DNA of 64,000 nucleotides from Rhineura floridana (taxonomy: Eukaryota > Chordata > Lepidosauria > Squamata > Rhineuridae). The DNA lies in the NCBI RefSeq assembly GCF_030035675.1, contig NC_084482.1:231913943-231977942 (forward strand), in the 5' to 3' direction. A program made the translations under genes and the position numbers. Position 1 is the stretch's first letter. Each line of letters starts with the position of its first letter. The notes beneath the pieces are model-generated. The model had not been told where the DNA came from, did no database searches, and saw nothing but the letters and a program-made list of their open reading frames with translations. Shown here in pieces: positions 43,995-53,929 of the stretch.

Positions 43995-44897
43995 ATGCAG
44001 GTAAGAAGCCAGCAGGGGTGTGGGGGCTTTCCAGTGTTTTGCACCGCCTGCAGCATGTACGACTATCTGCCTGTTGGACAGAAGTCGTGGGTATGCTCTC
44101 GGTGCAATGAGCTCCTGGCTCTCCGGGAACGACTTCATTTCCTTGAGGCCAAGGTGGCGGACCTGGAAAAGCTGAGAGAGGCAGAGAGGTGTGTGGAGGA
44201 GGCCTTCAGGGAAGTTATAGCTGTGTCCCACTCCAACGATGATAGCTCTCCTGCTATCATGGAGAACGATGGTCTTGGGGAAGGAGAGCATCCAGCTGAG
44301 GAAGAGGGAAACGATCCCTTAGAAGGGACCCATTCCTTGGGGGATGAGCAGCTATCCTCTCGTGCCGAGGATATATCTCCAGGGAATGGAGGGATCCTTG
44401 TAGTGGGTGATTCGATCATTAGGAACATAGACAGTGGGGTGTGTGATGGGCGTGTAGACCGCAAGGTGTTTTGCCTGCCTGGTGCGAAGGTTGCGGATAT
44501 CGCCCGTCGTTTAGATAGTTTGGTAGACAGTGCTGGGAAGGAGTCAGTGGTCGTGGTGCACGTTGGCACCAACGACATGGGGAAATGCAGCCGTGAGGTC
44601 CTGGAAGCAAAATTTAGGTTGCTAGGTAGGATGCTGAAAGCCAGGACCTCCAAGGTGGCTTTCTCTGAAATGCTACTGGTTCCACGCGCAGGACCAGCCA
44701 GACAGGCCCAGCTTCGCAGTCTCAATGCATGGATGAGACGATGGTGTTGGGTGGAAGGGTTTGGATTTGTTAGGCACTGGGGAACATTTTGGGACAAGCC
44801 GGGCCTGTACAAAAGGGACGGGCTCCACTTGAACCAGAATGGAACCAGACTGCTGGCACTTAAAATTAAAAAGGTGGCAGAGCAGCTTTTAAACTGA
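43995..44897 (+). CDS. CR1 ORF1 protein with zinc finger and SGNH esterase
   Basis: A 300-residue frame without interruption. Residues 16-37 form a CxxC...CxxC zinc-binding motif (CTACSMYDYLPVGQKSWVCS, RC). Residues 39-75 are a coiled coil (LRERLHFLEAKVADLEKLRE). An acidic linker is followed by an esterase domain from about 131: VVGDSIIRN with nucleophile Ser140, HVGTND at 189-194 and YKRDGLHLN with Asp275 and His278. This is the CR1-type ORF1 layout, which acts in element RNP with nucleic-acid binding and esterase activity of unclear substrate. All catalytic residues are kept while ORF2 is broken. The start ATG is the first in frame after the leader. Confidence 0.9.
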   Translation: MQVRSQQGCGGFPVFCTACSMYDYLPVGQKSWVCSRCNELLALRERLHFLEAKVADLEKLREAERCVEEAFREVIAVSHSNDDSSPAIMENDGLGEGEHPAEEEGNDPLEGTHSLGDEQLSSRAEDISPGNGGILVVGDSIIRNIDSGVCDGRVDRKVFCLPGAKVADIARRLDSLVDSAGKESVVVVHVGTNDMGKCSREVLEAKFRLLGRMLKARTSKVAFSEMLLVPRAGPARQAQLRSLNAWMRRWCWVEGFGFVRHWGTFWDKPGLYKRDGLHLNQNGTRLLALKIKKVAEQLLN

Positions 44898-45016
44898 CTG
44901 AGGGGGGAAACCCGACAGGAGCTGAGAAAGGTCCGGTTCGGAATAAACCTCCCCCCTGGGATAAAAACCAAAGAAATGATGAAATTTTAAAAGGGGTAGG
45001 CCTAGAAGTAGGCATT

Positions 45017-47896
45017 GTGAGAGCAGGGGCACAGGATATAAATTCAGAAGAGCAAAATTACCACAGGCCTAACCACAAGTGCCAAAGACACTTGAAGAGA
45101 CACACTGCTTACAAGTGCCTGTACGCTAATGCTAGGAGCCTGCGAACCAAGATGGGAGAACTGGAGTGCTTGGTCTTAGAGGAGAGCATTGATATAGTGA
45201 GCATAACGGAGACCTGGTGGAATGGAGAAAACCAGTGGGATACGGTTATCCCTGGATATCAACTATATCGGAAGGACAGGGAAGGACGTATTGGTGGCGG
45301 AGTCGCTCTATACGTGAAAGAAGGCATTGAATCCAGCAAGCTCGAAACCCCAAAAGAGGCAGACTCCTCCACAGAATCGTTGTGGGTGGTGATACCATGC
45401 CCCAGGAGGGACTTAATACTGGGAACGATCTATCGTCCCCCTGATCAAAATGCTCAGGGAGACCTTGAGATGAGATATGAAATTGAGGAAGCATCCAAAC
45501 TAGGAAATGTGGTAAGATTGGGTGACTTCAACTACCCGGACATAGACTGGCTGCATATGTGTTCCAGTCATGACAAAGAAGCAAAGTTTCTAGATATGAG
45601 TATTCCCTAGACCAGTTGGTCATGGAACCGACCAGAGGGACGGCAACCCTGGACTTAATCCTCAGTGGGGACCGGGACCTGGTGCGAGATGTAAGTGTTG
45701 TTGAACCGATTGGGAGCAGTGACCACAGTGCTATTAAATTAAACATACATGTAACTGGCCAATTGCCAAGAAAATCCAACACGGTCACATTTGACTTCAA
45801 AAGAGGAAACTTCACAAAAATGAGGGGATTGGTAAAAAGAAAGCTGAAAAACAAAGTCCAGAGGGTCACATCACTCGAAAATGCTTGGAAGTTGTTTAAA
45901 AACACTCTATTAGAAGCTCAACTGGAGTGCATACCGCAGACCAGAAAAGGTACCGCCAGGGCCAAGAAGATGCCAGCATGGTTAACGAGCAAAGTCAAGG
46001 AAGCTCTTAGAGGCAAAAAGTCTTCCTTCAGAAAATAGAAGTCTTGTCCGAATGAAGAAAATAAAAAAGAACACAAACTCTGGCAAAAGAAATGCAAGAA
46101 GACAATAAGGGATGCTAAAAAAGAATTTGAGGAGCACATTGCTAAGAACATAAAAACCAACAACAAAAAATTCTATAAATACATTCAAAGCAGGAGACCA
46201 TCTAGGGAGGCGATTGGACCCTTGCATGATAAGGGAGTCAAAGGTGTACTAAAGAACGATAAGGAGATTGCAGAGAAGCTAAATGAATTCTTTGCATCTG
46301 TCTTCACAGTGGAAGATATAGGGCAGATCCCTGAACCTGAACTAACATGTGCAGTAAGGGATTCTGAGGAACTGAGACAAATAGTAGTAACGAGAGAGGA
46401 AGTTCTAAGCTTAATGGACAATATAAAAACTGACAAATCACCGGGCCCGGATGGCTTCCACCCAACAGTTCTCAAAGAACTCAAATGTGAAATTGCTGAT
46501 CTGCTAACTAAAATATTTAACTTGTCCCTCGGGTCCTCCTCCGTGCCTGAGGAATGGAAAGTGGCAAATGTAACGCCAATCTTCAAAAAGGGATCCAGAG
46601 GGGATCCCGGAAATTACAGGCCAGTTAGCTTAACTTCTGTCCCTGGAAAACTGGTAGAAAGTATGATTAAAGCTAGATTAACTAAGCACATAGAAGAACA
46701 AGCCTTGCTGAAGCAGAGCCACCATGGCTTCTGCAAGGGAAAGTCCTGTCTCAGTAACCTATTAGAATTCTTTGAGAGTGTCAACAAGCATATAGATAGA
46801 GGTGATCCAGTGGACATAGTGTACTCAGACTTTCAAAAAGCGTTTGACAAGGTACCTCACCAAAGACTTCTGAGGAAGCTTAGCAGTCATGGAATAAGAG
46901 GAGAGGTCCTCTTGTGGATAAGGAATTGGTTAAGAAGCAGAAAGCAGAGAGTAGGAATAAACGGATAGTTCTCCCAATGGAGGGTTGTAGAAAGTGGAGT
47001 CCCTCAAGGATCGGTATTGGGACCTGTACTTTTCAACTTGTTCATTAATGACCTAGAATTAGGAGTGAGCAGTGAAGTGGCCAAGTTTGCTGATGACACT
47101 AAATTGTTCAGGGTTGTTAAAACAAAAAGGGATTGCGAAGAGCTCCAAAAAGACCTCTCCAAACTGAGTGAATGGGCAGAAAAATGGCAAATGCAATTCA
47201 ATATAAACAAGTGTAAAATTATGCATATTGGAGCAAAAAATCTGAATTTCACATATACGCTCATGGGGTCTGAACTGGCGGTGACCGACCAGGAGAGAGA
47301 CCTCGGGGTTGTAGTGGACAGCACGATGAAAATGTCGACCCAGTGTGCGGCAGCTGTGAAAAAGGCAAATTCCATGCTAGCGATAATTAGGAAAGGTATT
47401 GAAAATAAAACAGTCGATAATGCCATTGTATAAATCTATGGTGCGGCCGCATTTGGAATACTGTGTACAGTTCTGGTCGCCTCATCTCAAAAAGGATATT
47501 ATAGAGTTGGAAAAGGTTCAGAAGAGGGCAACCAGAATGATCAAGGGGATGGAGCGACTCCCTTACGAGGAAAGGTTGCAGCATTTGGGGCTTTTTAGTT
47601 TAGAGAAAAGGCGGGTCAGAGGAGACATGATAGAAGTGTATAAAATTATGCATGGCATTGAGAAAGTGGATAGAGAAAAGTTCTTCTCCCTCTCTCATAA
47701 TACTAGAACTCGTGGACATTCAAAGAAGCTGAATGTTGGAAGATTCAGGACAGACAAAAGGAAGTACTTCTTTACTCAGCGCATAGTTAAACTATGGAAT
47801 TTGCTCCCACAAGATGCAGTAATGGCCACCAGCTTGGATGGCTTTAAAAGAAGATTAGACAAATTCATGGAGGACAGGGCTATCAATGGCTACTAG
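45017..47896 (+). pseudogene. CR1-A ORF2 (APE endonuclease plus RT), broken
   Basis: The endonuclease block is YANARSLRTKMGELECLV, VSITETWWN, GGVALYVKEG, GTIYRPPDQN, RLGDFNYPDIDW (45017-45610), continuing in another frame with SSDHSAIKLNIH (45616-46038). The RT block is 46222-46968 (SPGPDGFHPTVLK, DIVYSDFQKAFDKVPHQ), then FADDTKLFRVV (47017-47433) and the C-terminus 47399-47896. Breaks: a frameshift near 45605, TAG at 46036-46038, TAG near 46966 (GING stop FSQW) and a small deletion near 47415. EN active-site residues (N, E in ITETW, D and H in SSDH) are present. Confidence 0.9.
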
Positions 47897-48190
47897 CCAT
47901 GATGGCTGTGCTGTGCCACCCTAGTCAGAGGCAGCATGCTTCTGAAAACCAGTTGCCGGAAGCCTCAGGAGGGGAGAGTGTTCTTGCACTCGGGTCCTGC
48001 TTGCGGGCTTCCCCCAGGCACCTGGTTGGCCACTGTGAGAACAGGATGCTGGACTAGATGGGCCACTGGCCTGATCCAGCAGGCTCTTCTTATGTTCTTA
48101 TGTTCTTAACTCAGAGCTCTAATACAGAAACCAAATGTTAACCTGTTAAGATCCCACTTTAACAAATGAACCCCCACAATTCTTTGCTAC

Positions 48191-48370
48191 ACAACCATCT
48201 TGAATTCTGGGAAAAACAAAAGGGAGTAGAAAAAGAGGAAGGCCAAAGAGAAATGGATTGATTCCATAAAGGAAGCCGCAGACCTGAACTTGCAAGATCT
48301 GAACAGGGTGGTTCATGACAGATGCTGTTAGAGGTCACTGATTCAAAGGGTCACCGTAAGTTGAGAGAAG
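48191..48370 (+). mobile_element. BovB ORF2 3' end
   Basis: GRPKRNGLIP-like and KEAADLNLQDLNRVVHDRC coding, then 3' UTR CACTGATTCAAAGGGTCACC. It lacks the normal ACAACAACA tail. It likely continues the BovB truncated at 42608, with about 130 bp missing. Confidence 0.7.
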
Positions 48371-48594
48371 GTGAGAGAAACCCAGCAGAACCTACACCTT
48401 GCTGCTGTGGCCTCCTGCACAACTCCATCTGCAGGCTTCCTCAGGTGTCAACTGCAACTCCCTGCAAGGCCTTGGGACAGCTGAAGCCAGTTGGGGCTCA
48501 CAAGGGAGAAGACAACTGCCAGAGGGTGGGGAAATGAGCTCCCCCTCATAAGAGCCACCTCTAGCCAAGGCTCCCCCCCCCCAGTGTCAGGCTT
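48371..48594. other. No gene seen
   Basis: No repeat end or coding signature recognised between BovB and the L2 leader. Confidence 0.4.
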
Positions 48595-49363
48595 CTTTTA
48601 ACATGTGCCGGGGTAGGAGTAGTCAGAGGCCTGCCATTGAGGTAATATTGGGCAGGGTATCGAAGGTGCTGTGGACTTTGAAGAAGCACAAATACAGGGC
48701 GAATGGGAGAAGTCAGGGGCCTGCCATTGTTGGGCAGGGGACGTAATAGCGGTGGGAGGCAGACTGGCCGTCCCAGGGGAAGGGATATAAGACACCTTTG
48801 TGCTTGCATCCCTTCCGGTCTCCTTTCCAACCCTCCGGACACTGGTAGCTATGCTGGGAACTCCCTGGATCTTACTGTCCTGCTGATGAATGCAAAGTCA
48901 GTGACTAAGGAAACCACTTTCATTCAGGACTTAATCCTGGATGAATGTGCTGACCTTGCCTGTATTACCGAAACCTGGCTAAATGACCAAGGCGGAGTAG
49001 ACTTCTCTGCACACCAGGTTTTGTGGCACTCCAGCAGCCTAGATCCAGGGGACGGGGAGGTGGGGTCGCAATTGTCTGCAGGGAATCTATCTCCTCTGCC
49101 AGGTACCCTGTCCCTAACATTTCCAGCTGTGAGTGTATGTGCCTGGCATTGGGTCAGGGAGACAGAGTGGGGATTCTGTTGGAGTACCAGCCACCCCACT
49201 GCCCAAAAGTCTCCCTCCCTGAGCTGGTGGAGCTGGTCTTGGCGTTGCGGTTCCCCAGGTTGATGGTCCTGGACGACTTCAACATACATGTTGAGGTTAG
49301 ACTCACAGGTCCAGTCAGGGCTTCATGGCTGCCAAGAAAACCATGGGGCTGTCTCTAATATCA

Positions 49364-50997
49364 GTGTGCAACCTTGCATCGGCAGCAATCTCAGTAAGGG
49401 GTCGGGATTGCAGTTCAAGATTGATAAGGAGATAGTCAGGAAATACCTAGTTAACCTAAATGAGTTCAAATCTCCAGGGCCTGATGAACTGCATCCCAGA
49501 GTATTGAAGGGACTTGCGGATGTACTCTCGGAACCTCTTGCCATCATCTTTGAGAAATCCTGGAGAACGGGAGAGGTGCCGGAGGATTGGAGACGGGCAA
49601 ACGTCGTCCCGCTCTTTAAAAAGGGTAAAAAAGAAGATCCGGGGAATTACAGGCCGGTCAGTCTGACTTCAATACAGGGAAAGATATTAGAACGGATAAT
49701 AAAAGAGTCCATTGGCAACTATCTAGATGACAATGCTGTGATTAGTAGGAGCCAGCATGGGTTTGTCAAGAAAAAATCCTGTCAACCTAATCTCATCTCT
49801 TTTTTTGATCGGGTCACTAGCTTAGTAGATGGTGGAAATGCTGTAGATGTCATCTATCTAGATTTCAGCAAAGCGTTTGACAAAGTCCCCCACGACCTTT
49901 TGATTAGCAAACTAGTCAAATGCGGACTACATGGAAATACTGTCAGGTGGATTCACAACTGGTTGGAAAACCGTACTCAAAGAGTGGTCGTCGGTGGCTC
50001 TGCTTCGGACAGGAAGGAGGTTACGAGTGGAGTGCCACAGGGTTCTGTCCTGGGGCCGATACTCTTCAACATTTTTATCAATGACTTAGATGACGGGGTG
50101 GAGGGAAGCCTTATGAAGTTTGCGGATGACACGAAACTGGGAGGGATAGCTAACACAATGGAAGACAGGAATAAAATCCAAAGGGACCTGGATAGACTAG
50201 AAAATTGGGCTGAAATTAATAAAATGACATTCAATAAAGACAAATGCAAGATTCTGCATTTAGGCCACAAAAACAAAATGCATGGGTACAGGATGGGAAA
50301 TACCCGGCTTAGCAGTAGTGCGTGTGAGAAGGACCTTGGAATCGTAGTGGATCGCAAGTTGAACATGACCCAGCAGTGTGATGCTGCGGCAAAAAAGGCA
50401 AACGCAGTTTTGGGCTGCATAAACAGAGCTATAGTTTCCAGGTCGAGGGAAGTAATAGTCCCACTATATTCTGCATTAGTCAGGCCTCATCTGGAATATT
50501 GCGTTCAGTTCTGGGTGCCTCATTTTAAGAAAGATATAGACAAGTTAGAGCGGGTTCAGAAGAGGGCGACGAGCATGATAGCCGGTATGGAGAACAAGTC
50601 TTATGAGGAAAGGTTGAAGGAACTTGGCATGTTCAGTCTGGTGAAGAGAAGGCTGAGGGGTGACATGATTGCACTCTTTAAGTACCTGAAGGGCTGTCAC
50701 ATAGAGGAGGGTACAGATTTGTTCTCTGCTGCCCCAGAGGGTGGGACTAGGTCTAATGGTTTTAAGTTGCAGGAGCGTAGATTCAGATTGGGCATTAGAA
50801 GGAACTTCTTGACAGTAAGGGCAGTTCGGCAATGGAACCGACTGCCTAGGGAGGTGGTGGGATCCCCGTCGCTGGATGTCTTCAAGCAGAGGCTGGACAG
50901 CTATCTGCGGGAGATGCTCTAGCTGTGGATTTCCTGCTGTGAGCAGGGGGTTGGACTTGATGGCCTACAAGGCCCCTTCCAACTCTATGATTCTATC
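49364..50997 (+). mobile_element. CR1-B LINE nested in L2 endonuclease
   Basis: The insertion is exact: L2 codons MGLSLI before and SSGPTHV after join in frame when it is removed. It is 5'-truncated upstream of the RT. The 3' end has GGTTGGACTTGATGGCCTAC and an ATTCTAT end. Confidence 0.93.
49370..50922 (+). CDS. CR1-B ORF2 RT region, uninterrupted
   Basis: About 517 codons are open: KSPGPDELHPRVLKGLADVL, NYRPVSLTSIQGKILERI, DVIYLDFSKAFDKVPHDLL, TSGVPQGSVLGPILFNIF, LMKFADDTKLGGIAN (catalytic FADD), LEYCVQFWVPHFKKD, then [20 protein letters not shown] and the C-terminus SYLREML stop. The upstream open frame runs into L2 sequence, so no native start is present. Endonuclease and ORF1 are missing. 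The lack of stops implies a recent insertion. Confidence 0.87.
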
Positions 50998-51839
50998 ATC
51001 TGGGCCAACGCATGTGTCAGGACACACACTTGATCTTGTCTCCTGTTCAGGACAGGAAGAAGGTGATCTGAGAGTGGAGGGGTTCTTAGTGACTGTCATG
51101 GACAGATCATCACGGAACAAGGTTTAGACTTTGTCCCCCAGTAACCTTTGCAGGGGTGAAGGCCGATTAAAAGAGTCTGCCCCCAGAGACTCATGGATCC
51201 AGATGGTTTCCTGAATGTTCTGGGGAATATTTCCAGCATGGCTGGCAATACTGCCGAAGTCCTGGTCAATCTCTGGAATACGGAGGTGACCCAAGCGGTG
51301 GACATTATTGCTCCAAAGCGCCCTCTCTCACCGGGAAGGCCCATAATACACCTTGGTATACTGAAGCCTTGGGCCTGATGAAACGGCAGGGACGATGGCT
51401 AGAGCGATAATGGAGAAGAACTTAGTCCGCTTCTGATCGAACAAAGGTTAGAGCTCATTTTTGAGCCTATCATGTGGCTGTGATGGCAGCGAGGAAAGTG
51501 CACTTCTCTGCCACCATTGCGTCTGCTCAGTGTCGTCCAGTGATGCTTTTCCGGTGGTCTGGGGTCTTTGGGGCCTGGCCCTACATGAGACTAAACTTCC
51601 AAACTCCCTCAAAGCTAGCTGTACAGAAAGAATGCTATCAGTAAAGGGAGGTTAACAGCTAAACAGCTAAACGGCAGATAACAGCAAGCAGGAAAACAGA
51701 TTAAGCCCCTGGCCGCCGATACTTTGTTTGAAAGCAGAAGAAACAAACGAAGTAGAGCCCAGGAAATTCCTTTATCAGAGCAAAGGGAACACCTCGTACT
51801 CCTGAAGAGTTACTTATTTATCTACCTAATAAACCTGAA

Positions 51840-52643
51840 ATGGTATTGACAAGGAGGGCACGAAAAGTGCTTGAAGCAAGCTCACCATTTAAAGCAGCAG
51901 AAACATCTCAAAATGGTCAGGGAACAGAACAGCCGCAGCCCTCTACTATAACTCTTGTTGTTAAGGATAACAAAGAGGATGGGAGTCAGCAAAAAATAAC
52001 CCAATTCTTCCAGCCAACTCTAAACATCCAAAAGGAACACTCAGAGAGGTGGATCCCCCTATGCCCAAATGAATGGTCAATAGATACTAAAAATCTAATT
52101 GAATGGGAAGATGCCTCTCCAACAACCCCTAACCTGGCGTTAGAGCAGGAGATGGCCGAACAAAAGGATCGGGAGTATGCCAAATTATCTGCTCAAGGTA
52201 ATAAATCCCTCAAGGGGGACACTCCTATTGAAAAGACTGCTAATGCATTACCGTCAGTCGAAGACTATGGCAACATGACCTTCATAGAACACACAGCACA
52301 AAGACACGATCAACAGTACTTACACCCCTCAAGCCTGTCTAAGTTAAATGTCGAGTTAGGACAGATAAGAGTATTCCTTACTGAGTGTAATCGCCTATTA
52401 ACAGATCTAGTGGAATTTCATTTAAAACTTCTGGCTCCTCATCAGCAAAAACCAGTAATTAGCTCAAAGAACGTTCATCTTCCCGAAGACAAAGTACTAG
52501 TTCCCAAAAAACAACTGAAAGGAAAAAAGATGAAAACAAAAATCCCACCAAAAAGAAAAAAAACAAAACATAAAAAACATAAAATCAGTGAAAGGGAACA
52601 AAATAAATTTTCAAGAGACTGGATCAGAATACATCACATATGA
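51840..52643 (+). CDS. Unplaced LINE ORF1, first frame, with PIP-box-like motif
   Basis: A 267-residue frame from ATG 51840. Residues 50-57 read QQKITQFF, which fits the PCNA-interacting PIP-box pattern Q-x-x-I-x-x-F-F. The middle is acidic or neutral. Residues about 170-200 are helical (SLSKLNVELGQIRVFLTECN) and may form a coiled coil. Residues about 220-255 are very basic (KKMKTKIPPKRKKTKHKKHK), suggesting nucleic-acid binding or nuclear import. No CCHC knuckle. It ends inside the first 81-bp repeat with an ATGA overlap to the next frame. Either two coupled proteins, or one ORF1 split by a frameshift. Confidence 0.75.
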   Translation: MVLTRRARKVLEASSPFKAAETSQNGQGTEQPQPSTITLVVKDNKEDGSQQKITQFFQPTLNIQKEHSERWIPLCPNEWSIDTKNLIEWEDASPTTPNLALEQEMAEQKDREYAKLSAQGNKSLKGDTPIEKTANALPSVEDYGNMTFIEHTAQRHDQQYLHPSSLSKLNVELGQIRVFLTECNRLLTDLVEFHLKLLAPHQQKPVISSKNVHLPEDKVLVPKKQLKGKKMKTKIPPKRKKTKHKKHKISEREQNKFSRDWIRIHHI

Positions 52644-53036
52644 AAGGAAAAACAGGCAAGAGAAAGAAAGCCACTCTAACAAAGGGCAACATGGACATTC
52701 AGGAGACGAATACATCACATATGAAAGGAAAAACAGGCAGGAGAAAGAAAGCCACTCTAACAAAGGGCAACATGGACATTCAGGAGACGAATACATCACA
52801 TACGAAAGGAAAATCAGGCAGGAGAAAGAAAGCCACTCTAACAAAGGGCAACATGGACATTCAGGAGACGAATACATCACATATGAAAGGAAAAACAGGC
52901 AAGAGAAAGAAAGCCACTCTAACAAAGGGCAACATGGACATTCAGGAGACGAATACATCACATATGAAAGGAAAAACAGGCAGGAGAAAGAAAGCCACTC
53001 TAACAAAGGGCAACATGGACATTCAGGAGACGAATA
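52626..53036 (+). repeat. Five 81-bp coding repeats
   Basis: Units start at 52640, 52721, 52802, 52883 and 52964. The period is exactly 81, a multiple of three. Units 1 and 4 share GGCAAGAG, 2 and 5 share GGCAGGAG, and 3 has an AATC variant, so units 4-5 probably copy 1-2. Two plus frames and one minus frame stay open through it. Confidence 0.97.
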
Positions 53037-53791
53037 ATCTAAGAGCAAGCCCGCAGACCTCAAATGACCACCCAATTGATGACCATGACCATGCATACCA
53101 ACAAGAATCATGGAACCTGAGATGGATTCAACATAAAATAGTCCTTGTCAACTATCCCAAACCAACTGGTTTGCAATTTCAAACGGCAAGGAAACAACAC
53201 CTCCTAATGTTTTTACAACAATGTTCCCAATTTGATTTCCACATGAAAGATATAAAAAGGGTCGAATACCTATATTACAACGGAATTAATGCCAGGGCAG
53301 TGATTTCGTTTGCTACACTGTGGAAGGCAAAAGATTTCTGGCAAGAAAGATTCTCACTTGCTCAACAGGGGGTTTATGCGCAACGTTACTTTGAAAATAA
53401 GGCAACTCCTCAACCTCTGTTTCTCAAAAAGACTTTTAATTCTCCACCATCCCCGACATACAACATGAGATCCAAAACACCAGAGAATTCAACTTTCTTG
53501 GACCACGTAGAGCAATCCACGGTTCCAAAAACGATTACATCAGATTCGGATACCTCGAGGACTTCACCCACACAAGAGTTGAACCAAACTCTATACTGGT
53601 CACAGGAACCTCTCGATGAGGATGAAATATCACTCCTGGGAGCTTTTGCTGCACTTCCGTTCAATGAAAGAATTGCAATTCTCGCCAGACTGGACCTCAT
53701 GAAATTTCGCCTGGTGAATGCACATATCCAGCTCCCAATGCCAAATGTTCCCTCTCCGTTATCCAGTACCACTGGAGCCGGAAATGAGTAG
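52640..53791 (+). CDS. Unplaced LINE ORF1, second frame, repeat region plus RRM-like domain
   Basis: A 383-residue frame. Residues 1-133 are five 27-residue repeats of KGKTGKRKKATLTKGNMDIQ type, strongly basic. Residues about 155-240 (WIQHKIVLVNYPKPTGLQFQ, KDIKRVEYLYYNG, ARAVISFATLWKAKDFWQER) have the beta-alpha spacing of an RRM-like or L1 ORF1p-type RNA-binding fold. The C-terminal 130 residues are Ser/Thr/Pro-rich with an acidic DEDEISLLGAFAALPFNERI end. It begins at the ATG of ATGA overlapping the previous stop. An RNA-binding role is inferred; the fold needs structure prediction. Confidence 0.72.
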   Translation: MKGKTGKRKKATLTKGNMDIQETNTSHMKGKTGRRKKATLTKGNMDIQETNTSHTKGKSGRRKKATLTKGNMDIQETNTSHMKGKTGKRKKATLTKGNMDIQETNTSHMKGKTGRRKKATLTKGNMDIQETNNLRASPQTSNDHPIDDHDHAYQQESWNLRWIQHKIVLVNYPKPTGLQFQTARKQHLLMFLQQCSQFDFHMKDIKRVEYLYYNGINARAVISFATLWKAKDFWQERFSLAQQGVYAQRYFENKATPQPLFLKKTFNSPPSPTYNMRSKTPENSTFLDHVEQSTVPKTITSDSDTSRTSPTQELNQTLYWSQEPLDEDEISLLGAFAALPFNERIAILARLDLMKFRLVNAHIQLPMPNVPSPLSSTTGAGNE

Positions 53792-53929
53792 AACTTAGTC
53801 CAATCAGAGAGGATATCTCCACCGACATCCAACTATGTGCATAAAGAGATAACAAATTTGCCGAAACAGAAAGAGTGTTCAAATATTAGTTTTGATAGTA
53901 CCTCTGGAACAAATAGCAATTGACCCTTT

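Larger units (their letters stand above)
43091..48110 (+). mobile_element. Near full-length CR1-A LINE
   Basis: The about 900-bp leader with duplicated units is followed by ORF1 (43995-44897), ORF2 remains (45017-47896) and a 3' UTR ending TTCTTATGTTCTTATGTTCT. This is the only copy in the window with ORF1, and it gives the family structure from which the truncated copies derive. ORF2 carries about four disablements, so the copy is inactive although ORF1 is open. Confidence 0.9.
48595..51655 (+). mobile_element. L2 LINE 5' half, split by CR1-B
   Basis: The leader has a duplicated motif (GGCCTGCCATTG at about 48628 and 48717) and a GGGATATAAG TATA-like word at 48782. The APE endonuclease follows in two frames: LDLTVLLMNAKSVTKETTFI and DLACITETWLNDQGGVDF, then GGVAIVCRESI and MVLDDFNIHVE. 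After the CR1-B, reading resumes as SSGPTHVSGHTLDLV at 50998, then TQAVDIIAPKRPLSPGRP and MAARKVHFSATIAS-like sequence to about 51655, where another LINE starts. The RT is absent. Confidence 0.85.

Noticed and set aside
52626-53036. CRISPR-like regular array
   Set aside because: Units are adjacent 81-bp coding repeats without unique spacers, in vertebrate DNA.
52611-53111. 166-codon minus-strand frame over the 81-bp array
   Set aside because: A by-product of a repeat unit with no stops in that frame; Cys-Pro-rich repeats without domain or start context.
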